Of a stretch of 64,000 nt of DNA, positions 20,654-31,364 are shown piece by piece; the stretch's first letter is position 1, and each line of letters begins with the position of its first letter. The stretch spans positions 22,941,501 through 23,005,500 of the forward strand of contig NC_135137.1 of NCBI RefSeq assembly GCF_051014445.1, given 5' to 3'. The notes under the pieces were generated by a model, which saw only the letters and a list, made by a program, of their open reading frames with translations, had not been told where the DNA came from and did no database searches. Both the position numbers and the translations under genes were made by a program. The stretch comes from Colletes latitarsis. Taxonomy: Eukaryota; Arthropoda; Insecta; Hymenoptera; Colletidae.

Positions 20654-21819
20654 TTATCTCACCTTATTTTCAACTGACTCTTGCTTCATAAGAACCTCTC
20701 CAATACCACTAGAAGTCAATTTCCTTCCTTCCTTATCCGCCAATGTTATTTCTCTTGCCTCATCCTCCAACTTTTCAAATATTTCTTCATCATAGGTCAT
20801 GTGACTCGTACAGCCTGAGTCCAACAACCATGCTACACTTTTAACATCCATTTTTCTAATACTCCCTTTATCTCTGAATGTTTTACTCACACATCCTCTA
20901 TCACTGACAGTCATCACAGTTTCCTCACTTGACTTCATCATTGCTTCTCTTCTACCATATCCACGTCCACCTCTCTCCCAATGGCCCCTACTCTGGAATC
21001 CACCTCTTTGCTTTCCTCCTCGACAGGGTTTGTTATTTCGTGTTTCTTTGCACTCAGCTGATATGTGTCCAAATTTTTGGCAAGTGAAGCATTTTAATTT
21101 ACCATGACATTCATTAGCCATATGGCCCCTTTTACCACAATTGAAGCAATGTATCTCACTCTTCGGTTTGTTTTTTGCTTTTCTTATCCCTTCTGGATCT
21201 CTTTGTACCCTTTCACCTTTTCTTCTTTCCCTTCCCTCTTCTTCCTGTTTTAACGCATATCTTATATCATTCATGGACACCTCTCTTTGATTCTCCAATA
21301 CTCTCACGTTTTGGTCGAATTCAATTCTTAAACCTCTGAGGATGTACATTCTTAACTCATATTCTTCTATAACTTTCCCAATTGTATGCATTGGTTTTTT
21401 AAAGCTTCAGCCCTATTTATAAATCCATCAACACTTTCATCCTTCATCATTTGTAGATTTGTTAACTCGCATAGAGCTTTTGCTCTTATCTGTTCAGACT
21501 CAGCCGCCATATTGCATCTGATTGTATTCCAAAGTCTGTCTGCATTTTTCTCATTGCAGTATTTTGACACCAATGCCTGCGACATCGTATTTATCATAAT
21601 CGTTCTCACAGCATGATTATCATCATCCCAATCATCCCACTCCTTAAATTTTTGCGCATAATTATCATCTTCCTCTCGGGGTTTCTCCGGTGGTTTTCTT
21701 CCAATCACTTTTTTCCATAATTTTTTCGCTCTCAAAATACCTTCAATCTTCTTTTTCCACAAAAAATAATTCGAATCATTCAGTGGCTCTACGCTCGTTA
21801 AATTCCATCCGTCTGCCAT
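20654..21819 (-). pseudogene. Copia E gag and protease
   Basis: The first ATG (21819) gives MADGWNLTSVEPLNDSNYFL, the typical copia gag start; the open frame extends upstream only through a GTG. Gag core residues include LWNTIRCNMAAESEQIRAKA. A frameshift near 21380 follows, then two CCHC knuckles (CFNCGKRGHMANEC and CFTCQKFGHISAEC), a Gly/Arg-rich stretch and the protease signature WLLDSGCTSHMT. Gag forms the particle; the protease processes it. The frame breaks again at 20654. Confidence 0.87.
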
Positions 21820-21900
21820 TGTTCCTTTCTTTTCTCGCGTTTTTTTTCCAACTACGCACTTTCTCACTAGCCACGGTAACCACGGACCTCTGCTACCAAT

Positions 21901-22089
21901 TGTGGGGATCGGATGGATGAATTATAGTTACACTGGTGCACCTTTTCATATTATATTCTTGAACATATAGTAAACATTACATTACACATATATTTAACAT
22001 AAAATTTAACCGCCCACTGCTCGCACCACGTGTCATTCCGTTCCGTCCGTTCTCAATCTCCTACTAGCTCCACCAGATGTCACTCTCGC

Positions 22090-22132
<43 letters not shown>

Positions 22133-22135
22133 ATC

Positions 22136-22215
<80 letters not shown>

Positions 22216-22290
22216 CCTCTCACTCTCACTCACTCACACGCTCGCATTTTCAGTCACTTCTCTCACTCAATAACAACAATCTCACTCACA
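21901..22290 (-). repeat. 5' LTR of copia E
   Basis: 390 bp, TG...CA, flanked outside by gaata and inside by the primer-binding site (21880-21900). It is about 80 bp longer than the 3' LTR because of an expanded (CT)n(ATCT)n tract at 22094-22215. Confidence 0.9.
22094..22215. repeat. (CT)n(ATCT)n microsatellite
   Basis: About 15 CT units followed by about 20 ATCT units inside the 5' LTR of copia E. The partner LTR has a much shorter tract at 16903-16955, so it expanded or contracted after insertion. Confidence 0.95.
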
Positions 22291-22395
22291 GAATACATAT
22301 TCTAATCAAAAAGAAAAATCGTATTTTAGGTAATTGTCAACATGAAAGGTATCAATAAATATACGTGCGATCAATGCCCGTAAATCTAGTGTTAA

Positions 22396-22448
22396 ATACA
22401 ATAGAATGTGAGTCGCCTAAATACTGAGTGCTTTGTTTAAATGGAAGT
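22396..22448 (-). pseudogene. BEL D fragment between MITE and solo LTR
   Basis: Only about 50 bp, reading LPFKQSTQYLGDSHSIVF on the minus strand. This is the BEL segment that bridges the pre-RT piece at 40910 and the RT piece at 16590. It shows that the two large insertions sit about 50 bp apart in one BEL gene. Confidence 0.8.
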
Positions 22449-22465
22449 TGTTAGGGGATGGATTT

Positions 22466-22756
22466 TATTGGGCTTTTTCTAAATAATGCAGCACTTTTAG
22501 GTGTATGAAATTGCATGAATATATATTTTAATATATGTATATAATATAATATAGAACAAAGAAAAACTTATATATTAGACACTCTTATTTTAACGCCAAT
22601 CCTTCACGCATGGTTTCTGAGCACGTTCTAGAAGCGGTTCATTCTCTCTCTCTCGCGCGCGCGCGCACGCACGCACGCACACACACACACACATCTAAGT
22701 AGACCTAACGCGATACGCAACATCCGGAACATCGCTAATCAAAACAATTTCCAACA
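22466..22756 (-). repeat. 3' LTR of copia F
   Basis: 291 bp. It begins TGTTGGAAATTG on the minus strand after a purine tract GAGGAGGAGTA. It contains a CT/CG/CA microsatellite (22645-22692). The LTR appears to end in ...CCCAATA, not the canonical CA. Confidence 0.82.
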
Positions 22757-22860
22757 TACTCCTCCTCGATTTAAACTCAAATAAAAATTTATAAACAAAA
22801 CAAAAATTTTTCTTTCTTTTAAATCGCTTAACCTTAATCTTAATTTTCCTTACCAATATC

Positions 22861-24381
22861 TTAAACACTATTAATACCGATACATTTTCTTAATTCCGTA
22901 AATCTATCTTTAGCCAACGCCTTAGTCATTAAGTCAGCCAAATTCTCTTTCGAATTAACATACTCTATCTTTAGAATTTTCTTTCGCGCAATGTCTTTTA
23001 TGAAATGTTCTTTAATTTCAATGTATTTTCCTCGTTTAGAATTTTCATATGATTTAGTCATACTTATCGCTCCTTGATTATCAATTCGCAGGACTGTTTT
23101 GCCAGTGAAGTTAAAATTTTGTGCGATTCCTTTCAAATTTACCAAGTCTTGTGTAGTCGATGCCGCTGCCACATACTTCGCTTCAGCAGTTGATAACGCT
23201 ACGCACGATTGCTTCTTTGATTGCCAAGAAACTAGATTTTCTAGGAAGAATACTACAGTACCACTGATGCTTTTTCTATCTGTTTTATCACCGGCCCAAT
23301 CAGCATCTGAAAATCCTTCAATGCTTCTATTATCAACTTTTTTATACTCTAATCACATTTCTTTCGATCCCTTCAGGTACCTCAATATACGTTTGGCAGC
23401 CTTTCACGTTTGTTCTGAAGGTTTATCTAAGACTCTACTTAAATATGAAACTGTGTACATCAAATCTGGCCTTGAGGTTGTCGCCAAGTTCATTACACTA
23501 CCTATAAGCTCTCTAAATGGCACGTTTATTTCTTCAGAATCTTTATCAATCTGAAAGTTCACCTCCATTGGAGTATTTGCAGTCTTACAGTCGTCCATTC
23601 TGAATTTATCTAAAATTTTATCTATCATCTTTTCTTGACTGATGAACAAACTGGAACTCAATCTTGTAATTTCCATTCCCAGAAAATTTCTGATTTCACC
23701 CATATTTTTAACTTTGAATTTACTCATTAGCGCTTCTACTACTCCTGAACTATCTCTACTTATTAATATATCATCAACGTAAATCACTAACCAACAATCT
23801 ATTTTATAATACATACAAAAATCATATTTCGAACGCACTAATCCTAAGCTAGTTACAACTTTATCAAATTTATTATTCCAACATTTTGGGGATTCTTTCA
23901 AACCGTACAAGGCTTTGCGAAGTTTCAACGTTTCTACTCCTTCATACGCTAGACCTTTTGGTACTTTAATATATACCTCGGACTCCAAGTCTCCGTTTAG
24001 AAAAGCCGTCGGTATGTCTAACTGTTTTATAGATAAAATTTCTTGAACTGCTTTTGACAATAACATACGTATGGTCGACAGCCTTGCTACCGGAGCATAA
24101 GAGTTTTGGTATTCGCTCTCTTTCACCTGAAATCCCTTCGCCACTAACCTTGCTTTTCTTCGTCCGTTTTCTTTCGTCCTAAATACCTATTTAGTCTCTA
24201 TAGCTGTCTTCCCCTTTGGTAACGTGGCCATCTCCCATGTGTTCTGATTCTCAAGTGCAGTCACCTCATCTTGTATTCCATGTCTCCATTCTTTATTCTT
24301 CACTGCTTCTTCGCATGTAGGTGGATCCTCTTTTTGGGTTAAAAGACAATATGTCATGTACATCTCGTATTCAGTTACCAC
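22861..24381 (-). pseudogene. Copia F reverse transcriptase and RNase H
   Basis: RT: CEEAVKNKEWRHGIQDEVTA at 24320, SYAPVARLSTIRMLLSKAVQ, DIPTAFLNGDLESEVYIKVP, GLKESPKCW and an intact active site LVIYVDDILIS. RNase H spans 23400-22861, with SDADWAGDKTDRKSISG, SWQSKKQSCVALSTAE, RIDNQGAISM and NLADLMTKALA near the end. Two stops and frameshifts (near 24180 and 23404) separate pieces. Domain order and length are normal for copia. The catalytic residues remain, but the gene is broken. Confidence 0.88.
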
Positions 24382-24887
24382 CCTGGCTTCTTTACTATTC
24401 GCTTAGGTCTTGCTCCCTTGTTCTCTTCTTTTTCGCTTTCCTCTTCACCAGCTTCCTTTTCCCTTTGTTCTGGTTGTGTATCACAGTCTTCTATTTCTTC
24501 TGTGACCTTTCGTTCTATGGTTTCTCGTTGTCGACATTGTTTTTCACTCGTTCCTTCTTCATCTTCTATTTGTTCATACATTTTTTCCGTTGACTGGCTC
24601 AGTAACACCTACCTTTTCCTTCATCAAATACTACATCTCTCGATACAGTTATTCTATTTTGTACATAGTCTCACAAACGATAACCACTTCCTCCATATCT
24701 TACTAAAATCATAGGTTTTGCTCTAGGATCTAACTTACTTGGTCTTGGCAGTGTAATTTTCCATGCATGGCACCCAAACACTTTTAGTTTTGTTAAATCA
24801 TTTTCTCCATACCAGATCTTTGCAGGCGTTTTATTATTATTTACTTTCGTTGGACTCTTATTCAGTTTATAAGCTGAGCATCTAATT
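24382..24887 (-). pseudogene. Copia F integrase C-terminus and linker
   Basis: Minus strand from 24887: RCSAYKLNKSPTKVNNNKTP, AKIWYGENDLTKLKVFGCHA, then RAKPMILVRYGGSGYRL and the start of the acidic linker (EDEEGTSEKQCRQRE, EKEENKGARPKRIVKKPGW). The catalytic core of the integrase is missing. The sequence is joined at about 24888 to the truncated RT of gypsy G, within a few bases of its YMDD motif. Confidence 0.8.
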
Positions 24888-27053
24888 GACTAGATCGTCC
24901 ATGTAAGTCAATATTATTTTTTCATCTATCAATTTTCTAAATATGGCGTTAATAAATTTTTGGAATACCGCGGGCGAATTGCATAGTCCAAATGGAACGT
25001 ATAAAAATTCATATTGACCGTCGGGGGTGATAAATGAAGTGTACTTTCGACTTTCTGAATCTAGTGGGACATGAAAAAATCCCTTCTTTAAATCTAATGT
25101 ACTGAAAATACTCGCGCCTTGAAGTGCGTCTATTTGATCGTCAATTAGCGGAAGGGGGTATCGGTTTCTTACTATTTTGCAATTTAGTTTACGGCAGTCG
25201 ATGCAGAGTCTCGTGTCGCCGTTCTTCTTTTTCACGAGAACAACGGGACTTGTGTAGTCGGAAAGGGATGGTTGTATTATCCCATCGCGCAGCCACTGGT
25301 TAATGTGCCTATTCACTTCTTCGCGATCGTGTGGAGACAAACGTCGGGGTCGCTGGTAAATCGGATCATCGTCTTTGACTACAAGTCTCATTGTCACTGG
25401 AGAGTCGTGGAGTTTTTCCGGTTCGTAGTTTTCTATTAAAGTTTGCACTGTGTTCCGGTATTCGGCTTGTTCTATATTCGATAAGTCTAATTCGTCGCGC
25501 TCGCATATACAATCAATTTTGTATACCTCTGGGATGTCTTTGTTGTCCGCGTACATGCTTTTATCCGTCTTTACAATCTTGACATGCCCATTCGTTATAT
25601 TTACCGAGACGGTGTCGAGGAAATCGTTGCCGATCAATAAGTCGTGATCTATTAAGTTATCGGGTACTATATGAACGCTTATACTATACAGGGAATTGTC
25701 GATTTCTAAACGCGTGGTGAATTTCCCCAGGGATCTATTTTCTTGAGCGCCCACACCTCGGAATCGCGTTTCGGTGAGTGTCAATCTGGGTGAACCGATT
25801 ATTTCATACTGTTTGTACGGCATTAATGAAATATCGCTTCCGGTATCGATTAGCGCCGATAAAGTTATACCGTGGATGCTAACAATTTTGCAGTTCTTAA
25901 AATATTGGGTTTTCGTTATGTAATTCGATTTCGGAACGCTCGATCTTTTAGTGGGGCACTCGGCCGAAATATGTCCGAATTGTTGGCAGTCGAAACATTT
26001 CCTACCTTTTCCTTTCGAAGGACAACTCGACCCGTCGTGTCCGCGACCCCCGCAATAAAAGCACCGGTCATACCTCCGCTGCGTAGCTGGGCTTCTCTTC
26101 TCGCTTGTCACCTTCGGGTAACCGCTGCTACTGCTCTTTGTTTCCCCGTTGAATGGCCTCACAGGTCCGCTCGTCTGGTGTCCTCCCCGTAACGACACCT
26201 GCTCAAACGCCGCCAGTAAGGTTGTCCTAGACGTGTGCCCGTGGATCCGCGCCTGGTCCCTCAGAGTTGGATCAGGAATCCCCGCAATAATATAGTCCAC
26301 CAGTTCATCCTCGTCGATTTTTATCTTGTTTGCCAGGATTACCTTGTGGTGAAAGTAATCCGCAAACTTCTCGTCCCGCTTCCACTGTCGTTCCTCGAAT
26401 TGCCTCCTCCGTTCCACCTTGCTCGTGTGGCATTGGAACATCTTCCAAAAATCGCCCAATAACTCGTCTATCGGCATGGACAGGTGTTCACGCCGCGAGT
26501 GGAACCATTCCGCCGCCTTTCCTCGCATTCGCTGGATCAGCATTACTCTCACTGCTTTGTCCGCTAATTTGTAGGTCCCGCGCAAGTACGACACTTTGGC
26601 GACCCAATCTTCGCAGGCGCTATCGCTTCCGTCGAAGTGGTCCAGCAGCTCCGTCAGCTGCTTGATGGACAATTTCGCGTTCACCAACGCACTCGTTTCT
26701 TGATCGCCATCGCTAGCTGCAGATCGACTGACACGCAGCATTTCGATCTCGCGCTGCGCCAACGCAAGCTCGCGCTCCATCAGGAGTTTTTCCCGCTGCA
26801 GAAGTTCCAACTCCTTCTGCATCCGCATGCTCTCGCTATGTATGTCGCATGGCAGGTTTGCTGCCTCCGTTGTTCGCAGGTTCGCATCTTTCGGGACTTC
26901 GGCTTCCCTCATCCATCCACCCGTAGGATCGTTCTCCAACAGCCGGTTATAAAGTTCCGCTTTCGACCCAGCTGTTGATAGTTCTCGTGACCTCAGACTC
27001 TCTCGCAGCTCCGTCGCGAAGAAATCGTGCAAAGTCTTCGTTAGCGTGTTCAT
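24882..27053 (-). pseudogene. Gypsy G gag-pol, truncated at the RT active site
   Basis: One open frame. The annotated start at 27110 is GTG; the first ATG is at 27053 (MNTLTKTLHDFF). A SAP-like DNA-binding helix pair near the N-terminus (SRELSTAGSKAELYNRLLEND) precedes gag. Knuckles are CFYCGGRGHDGSSC and CFDCQQFGHISAEC. The protease has a normal ALIDTGSDISLMPY motif. RT contains RLCIDCRKLNCK, STLDLKKGFFHVPL and FGLCNSPAVFQKF, and stops right after TYMDDLV at a junction with copia F. RNase H, integrase and the 3' LTR are deleted. No frameshift occurs in the 2.2 kb remaining. Confidence 0.9.
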
Positions 27054-27151
27054 CGTACTTTTTCGCAAACAAAATTTCACAGGTACTTTGCACTCACTAT
27101 TTTCCGACACTTACACTGGCTCTCTTCAAATCACGGCTGAGCCTCCAAGTT

Positions 27152-27752
27152 TGTAGGAATTGAGTGTGTGGGCTGGGAGAGATCGTTCACAACAAAAATG
27201 AGACGAGGACTCGATTAACGAATAATAACAGTTTATTAACAAAATTAATAAGAAAGATAACAATAATAACAACACAGTTGATAACAAAGACACAAGTCGC
27301 TAATTCGCTGTAACTTTCGACTAGTCACTGTCGCCTCTCAACTGCTGCGCCGCCGAACATTCACGCACTTATAAGATTCACCCTCAGTCGCTCTATCTTT
27401 CTCACGCAATCATCCCTTTTCACTCACACCCAAAATCCTCGCATCCATAGTCCAGATTCACGCAGTCACGTACACGCCTTACTAATCGTTCCATTCTCAC
27501 GGTCCAGTCGCTCAGTTCTAAACACTCTTCCTCGCATTCTTTCAACCACTCGACATTTTCCAAACGTAGTCACCCTATTTCCCAAACATCCCGGTGCCGT
27601 CCAGACGCAAGACGACACCGACCGCACGCGCGCAACAATGATCCATTCATACCTCACGAAAGTTTCTAACACTCGAATCCACAAACATACTGGTGCCATC
27701 CCGTCGCGGGATGACACCGACCATACGCACCACCAATCGTTCACACCCTACA
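27152..27752 (-). repeat. 5' LTR of gypsy G
   Basis: 601 bp with minus-strand ends TGTAGGGTG...ATTCCTACA. Next to it on the gag side is the primer-binding site TTGGAGGCTCAGCCGTGAT (27133-27151). The outer end cuts copia F gag after FFLKFDTIV. The 3' partner LTR is missing. Confidence 0.88.
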
Positions 27753-28144
27753 ATAGTATCAAATTTTAGAAAGAAATCTTCAAGCTTCTCCTTTGGACCA
27801 CATTTTAATAATAATATTTTCTTCTTTAAGTGCAACTTTGAGAACGTGCTTTTCCTTTCAAACATGTTTGTTAAACTTTCCATCATTTCTTTTATCGTAG
27901 CTGCATCTTTCACCAAGTCCAAATATTTGTTTGGTATATACTGCACCACAATAGACTTTCCTTTTGCGTCTTTTACCATAAAATCCCGCTTTTCTTCTTC
28001 CCTTGTTAATGACGCAATTTCTACGTCCAACGTGTCGGCAATTTGTTTCTCGCCTAACAGGCATTTTACTCGAAACTTCCAATTATTGAAGTTTTCCGCC
28101 GACAATTGGGGAAGATACTGAATGTTATTGTTATTAGCATTCAT
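27753..28144 (-). pseudogene. Copia F gag, N-terminal part
   Basis: ATG at 28144-28142, reading MNANNNNIQYLPQLSAENFN, NWKFRVKCLLGEKQIADTL and MMESLTNMFERKSTFSKLHL, the usual copia gag (UBN2-type) fold. It ends at FFLKFDTIV, where the LTR of gypsy G begins; the apparent continuation to 27647 is LTR sequence. Everything from here to the integrase C-terminus of copia F is lost. Confidence 0.85.
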
Positions 28145-28168
28145 TTTTTAGAGCTTGCTTTAAACTTT

Positions 28169-28455
28169 TGTTTGGAAGGAATATCGCGTTACCAATTTCC
28201 GTGTGTTTACGCGTATAATAAAAACTCACTGCTTATTATAACAATAAGAATATATTTAATATGTCACAAGTGTAATACAAATGCTTCTATGATATTCCTC
28301 CTTAACCCCGTTATACCCGGCTACGGAATTCCCTCTTCCCCCGTGGCCCTGGTTGAGTGCGCATCTTCCCGTAACTTCTACCTCCCAAAATCCCTATGCA
28401 GCACACTATGCTAACACTTACATACTAAATTTACTACGCGATACACACACTATCA
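28169..28455 (-). repeat. 3' LTR of copia H
   Basis: 287 bp, TGATAGTGTG...CCAAACA on the minus strand. It lacks about 13 bp found in the 5' copy and differs by roughly eight substitutions. Confidence 0.88.
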
Positions 28456-28485
28456 ATTCCCTCCTTTCGCGTGTAAATCCTGATC

Positions 28486-29004
28486 CTAAACTAATCCTAA
28501 CTTTCGAGAATGTTTCAATATCATATCTGCGCTTAAATCTTTGGTCATTAGGTCGGATTCTAATTCCGATGATTCGGTATGATGTAGTATTATTTCATCC
28601 ATTTCTTTTTCGTCTTTTACAAAATGGTATTTCCGATGAATGTGTTTGTTTCGATGATTCACTCTCGGATTAGCCACCCAATCAATCACTGCTTGGCTGT
28701 CTGTGTTAATACAGATTGGCTTCTGTATTAAATCGAATTGGTTTAGCTCCTCTAGTAGCCCAACCATCCATTTTCCTTCACTGATTGCATCGCATATCCC
28801 GACCAACTCCGACTCCATCGTAAAGAGTGTAACTATCTTTTGCTTTTTGCTCTTCCATCCAGTGGTAGAACTTCCCACCTTGACTGCATATCCGGAAAAC
28901 GATTTAGAGTCGCTCGTGGTACATCAGCTCGCATCCGAACTGATAGATAGCTTCCCATATTTTGATGCAATCTTTAACTTCAGTGCGCAAGTCCCTTGGA
29001 GATA
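28486..29004 (-). pseudogene. Copia H RNase H domain
   Basis: Minus strand from 29004: RYLQGTCALKLKIASKYG, SSDAS, then a stop, SDSKSFSGYAVKVGSS, TGWKSKKQKIVTLFTMESEL, INTDSQAVIDWVANP and the C-terminal LMTKDLSADMILKHSRKLGL. It is continuous in sense with the RT at 29625 after removal of the solo LTR. One internal stop near 28920 is visible. It would remove RNA from the RNA-DNA hybrid during copia reverse transcription. Confidence 0.85.
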
Positions 29005-29009
29005 CCTTA

Positions 29010-29624
29010 TGAGGGGGCTAGGAGGTAAAATGACCACTCAACCAGACTACCCCACAATTATTATTATTTATTATTAACACGCGAGTGATGATGGTGTGGG
29101 GCATACGCTACCACACGTAGGTTAAGCTAATACTGATTTAGAATATAAATTGCAACGATGCGTCTTTACCAGACAGCGTCGCGGAGTCTAACGGACTGCG
29201 TAACAACAACGTCTCTAACAGACTGCCTTGACGACGTCTCTAACGGACTGCCTCTCCTTTCTTAAAATCTACTCCCTATATACATCCCTTACCCTAATAG
29301 ACAAAGGGAGAGAAAAAGAGATAGGACAGAAAGATGGAAAAACGAAACTGAAAAATGTTTAGCGTAGGAAAAGTTTAGCGAGTGAAAGAGGGTAAGAAAA
29401 ATCAAGAGGCTCGCCGGGCCCGGATCGGGGTGGTCCGAGGCCCAGGCGAAACCTTGAAGGAAAACAGGCGCCTCGTACGGCTCTGGTCGCCAAGTGTTTA
29501 CAGGACGGCCAGGCTCGCACGAGACCCTGGGAAAATGGAAAAATAAAAAGCTTAAAACTAGCCTTGCATTCCATTACCATTCATACTCTGGCAAGGGCGT
29601 AGTGGCTATACAATGGCCGCTACA
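29010..29624 (-). repeat. Solo LTR inside copia H
   Basis: 615 bp, minus-strand ends TGTAGCGGCC...GCCCCCTCA, with perfect duplication cctta (29005-29009 and 29625-29629). Removal joins ALKRVLR to YLQGT in frame. A TATATA box near 29280 and AATAAA near 29065 on the minus strand support minus orientation. Confidence 0.92.
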
Positions 29625-31364
29625 CCTTAGTACCCGCTTCAGTGCTTGCAGATGTATTTGACGTGGATCTTTAGCATACTGTGATAGTTTGCTATATGTA
29701 AAAGCAAGATCGGACCTTGTCCCAGTGACCAGATATCCAATACTACCCATTATCTCCTGATAAAAGATATCGTCAACTCTTTGAGAATTCTCGTAATCGT
29801 CTAATTTGGACCCAGCTGCACCTGGCGTCTTGACTTCGTGACAATCCTGCATATCATACTTAACCAAAATTTCATCAATATATTTTTCTTGGCACAATAG
29901 AAAATCACCTTCTTTCCTGTCAATACTAATACCTAAAAACTCGATAGCGTTTGTTAGTTCTCTAATTCTAAGTTTTTTATTAAGTTTCTGTATTAGATTA
30001 TCTATTACCTTGTTATTTTCTCCAACAATAATACAATCATCAACATAACAATCCATTGCCAAAAAATTGTTACCTTTACCCGCAGTGAATACACATGGAT
30101 CGGCTTTCGTCGACTTCAAACCGACTTCTACGAGAATTTCTACTAGCTTATCATACCAGCATCTTCCAGCTTCTGGTAGACCATACAGGCTTCTTTCTAC
30201 TAGTAGTACTTTCCCTTCTTTACTATTAACACCCTGAGGTGTCTTCATATATATTTTGCGATTCAGCTTCCCATTTAAATATGCTGTTTCGACGTCAATG
30301 AATCTCGTTTGAAATCCTCTGATTGCTGCTATCGCCAGTAACGTTCGTAATGACTCCTTTTTCATTACCGAATTATATGATTCTTCGTAGTCCTTGCCTA
30401 TTCGTTGTCTTGACCCATCGGCAACCAGTCGAGCTTTATACCTTATCTTATCCTCGTTTGTTTTCTTCGTAAAAACCCATTTACTTTTGATTATCATTTC
30501 ATTTTTAGGTTCTTCAACTTTTTTCCATACTTTGTACTCTTCTAATGTTTTTAGCTCTTTTTCTATTGCCTCTAACCATCTATCTTTCTCCTTTGACTGT
30601 ATGGCTTCGTCATAAGTTGTTGGCACATTCTCACGACTCATGTTTGCCATATACTTTGGATTTGCTCTTCTTACTCTTGAGGATCTTCGCATCCCTTGCT
30701 CTCGTAGTTGTCTTTCATTTTCTTCTCTCATTTGAGTATTTCTCAAGTGCAATGCTTCTTTAGTGTCTCCTCTTCTTCTTCCTGCAGTCTTTCGTCCCTC
30801 GGTATGTAAGTTTCTATTCGGTTCTTCCATTTCTTGATCGAGGTTTTCTAAAGTCTCCGTCTCGGCATCCTCGTTCCGACTAATTGGGTCAATTCGATTA
30901 TCATTTTGGGCAATCTCTTCATTGCCATGATCCAAAGTTATGTAATCTAATGTCTCAGTTTCCATGTTCACGTTTGTTGTACATCCCATTTTCATTTCAA
31001 GAAATTTCACATCTCTACTTTCAATTATTTTCCCTTCTTTTATATCATACAATCTATACGCCTTTCTATCTCGTGTGTATCCTACAAATACTGCTGCTCT
31101 TGACCTTTCGTCGAATTTCTTTCTTGAAACGTCTACATTTCTGTAATAAGCCTTACACCCAAATACCCTTAGATGTTTAACAGATGATTTCCTATCCATC
31201 CAAATTTCCATTGGCACAGCTGTTCTCCGCTTAGTAGGAACAATATTATGGATGTATGACGCTGTCCATACTGCTTCGGCCCAGAATTTCTGTGGTAGAG
31301 ATGCATCAAGTAAGAGCGTTCTTGCTATGCTTATCAGAGACCTATTTGCCCTCTCTGCTTCCAT
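29625..31364 (-). pseudogene. Copia H integrase C-terminus and reverse transcriptase
   Basis: An open frame of nearly 600 codons: EAERANRSLISIARTLLLDA (integrase Glu region), FGCKAYYRNVDVSRKKFDER, a long charged linker, then RT with KARLVADGSRQRIGKDYEES, FIDVETAYLNGKLNRKIYMK, GLPEAGRCWYDKL and the active site CYVDDCIIVG. It ends at ALKRVLR, where the solo LTR begins; the last dozen codons of the open frame are LTR. It overlaps the upstream frame at 31342-31364, a single frameshift in the integrase. RT itself is undamaged. Confidence 0.9.

Larger units (their letters stand above)
16716..22290 (-). mobile_element. Ty1/copia retrotransposon E, with both LTRs
   Basis: LTRs at 21901-22290 (5') and 16716-17024 (3') are flanked by the duplication gaata (16711-16715 and 22291-22295). 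The primer-binding site TGGTAGCAGAGGTCCGTGG lies next to the 5' LTR, and a purine tract AAGGGGGGTG lies before the 3' LTR. Internal order is gag, protease, integrase, RT, RNase H, as in copia. It is broken by frameshifts and by a solo LTR in the integrase. Confidence 0.92.
16594..22391. mobile_element. TTAA-flanked MITE (piggyBac-type), host of copia E
   Basis: Ends are the 14-bp inverted repeat CACTAGATTTACGG, each bordered by TTAA (16590-16593 and 22392-22395). Without copia E the element is about 218 bp and non-coding. The BEL D reading frame continues across a single TTAA (SIVF joined to KRFQSPE), which proves the insertion. TTAA targeting is the hallmark of piggyBac transposition. Confidence 0.88.

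Noticed and set aside
16845..22358. Ser/Leu/Tyr-rich ORFs at 16845-17188 and 22030-22358
   Set aside because: Low-complexity translations of the CT/ATCT microsatellite in the LTRs of copia E.
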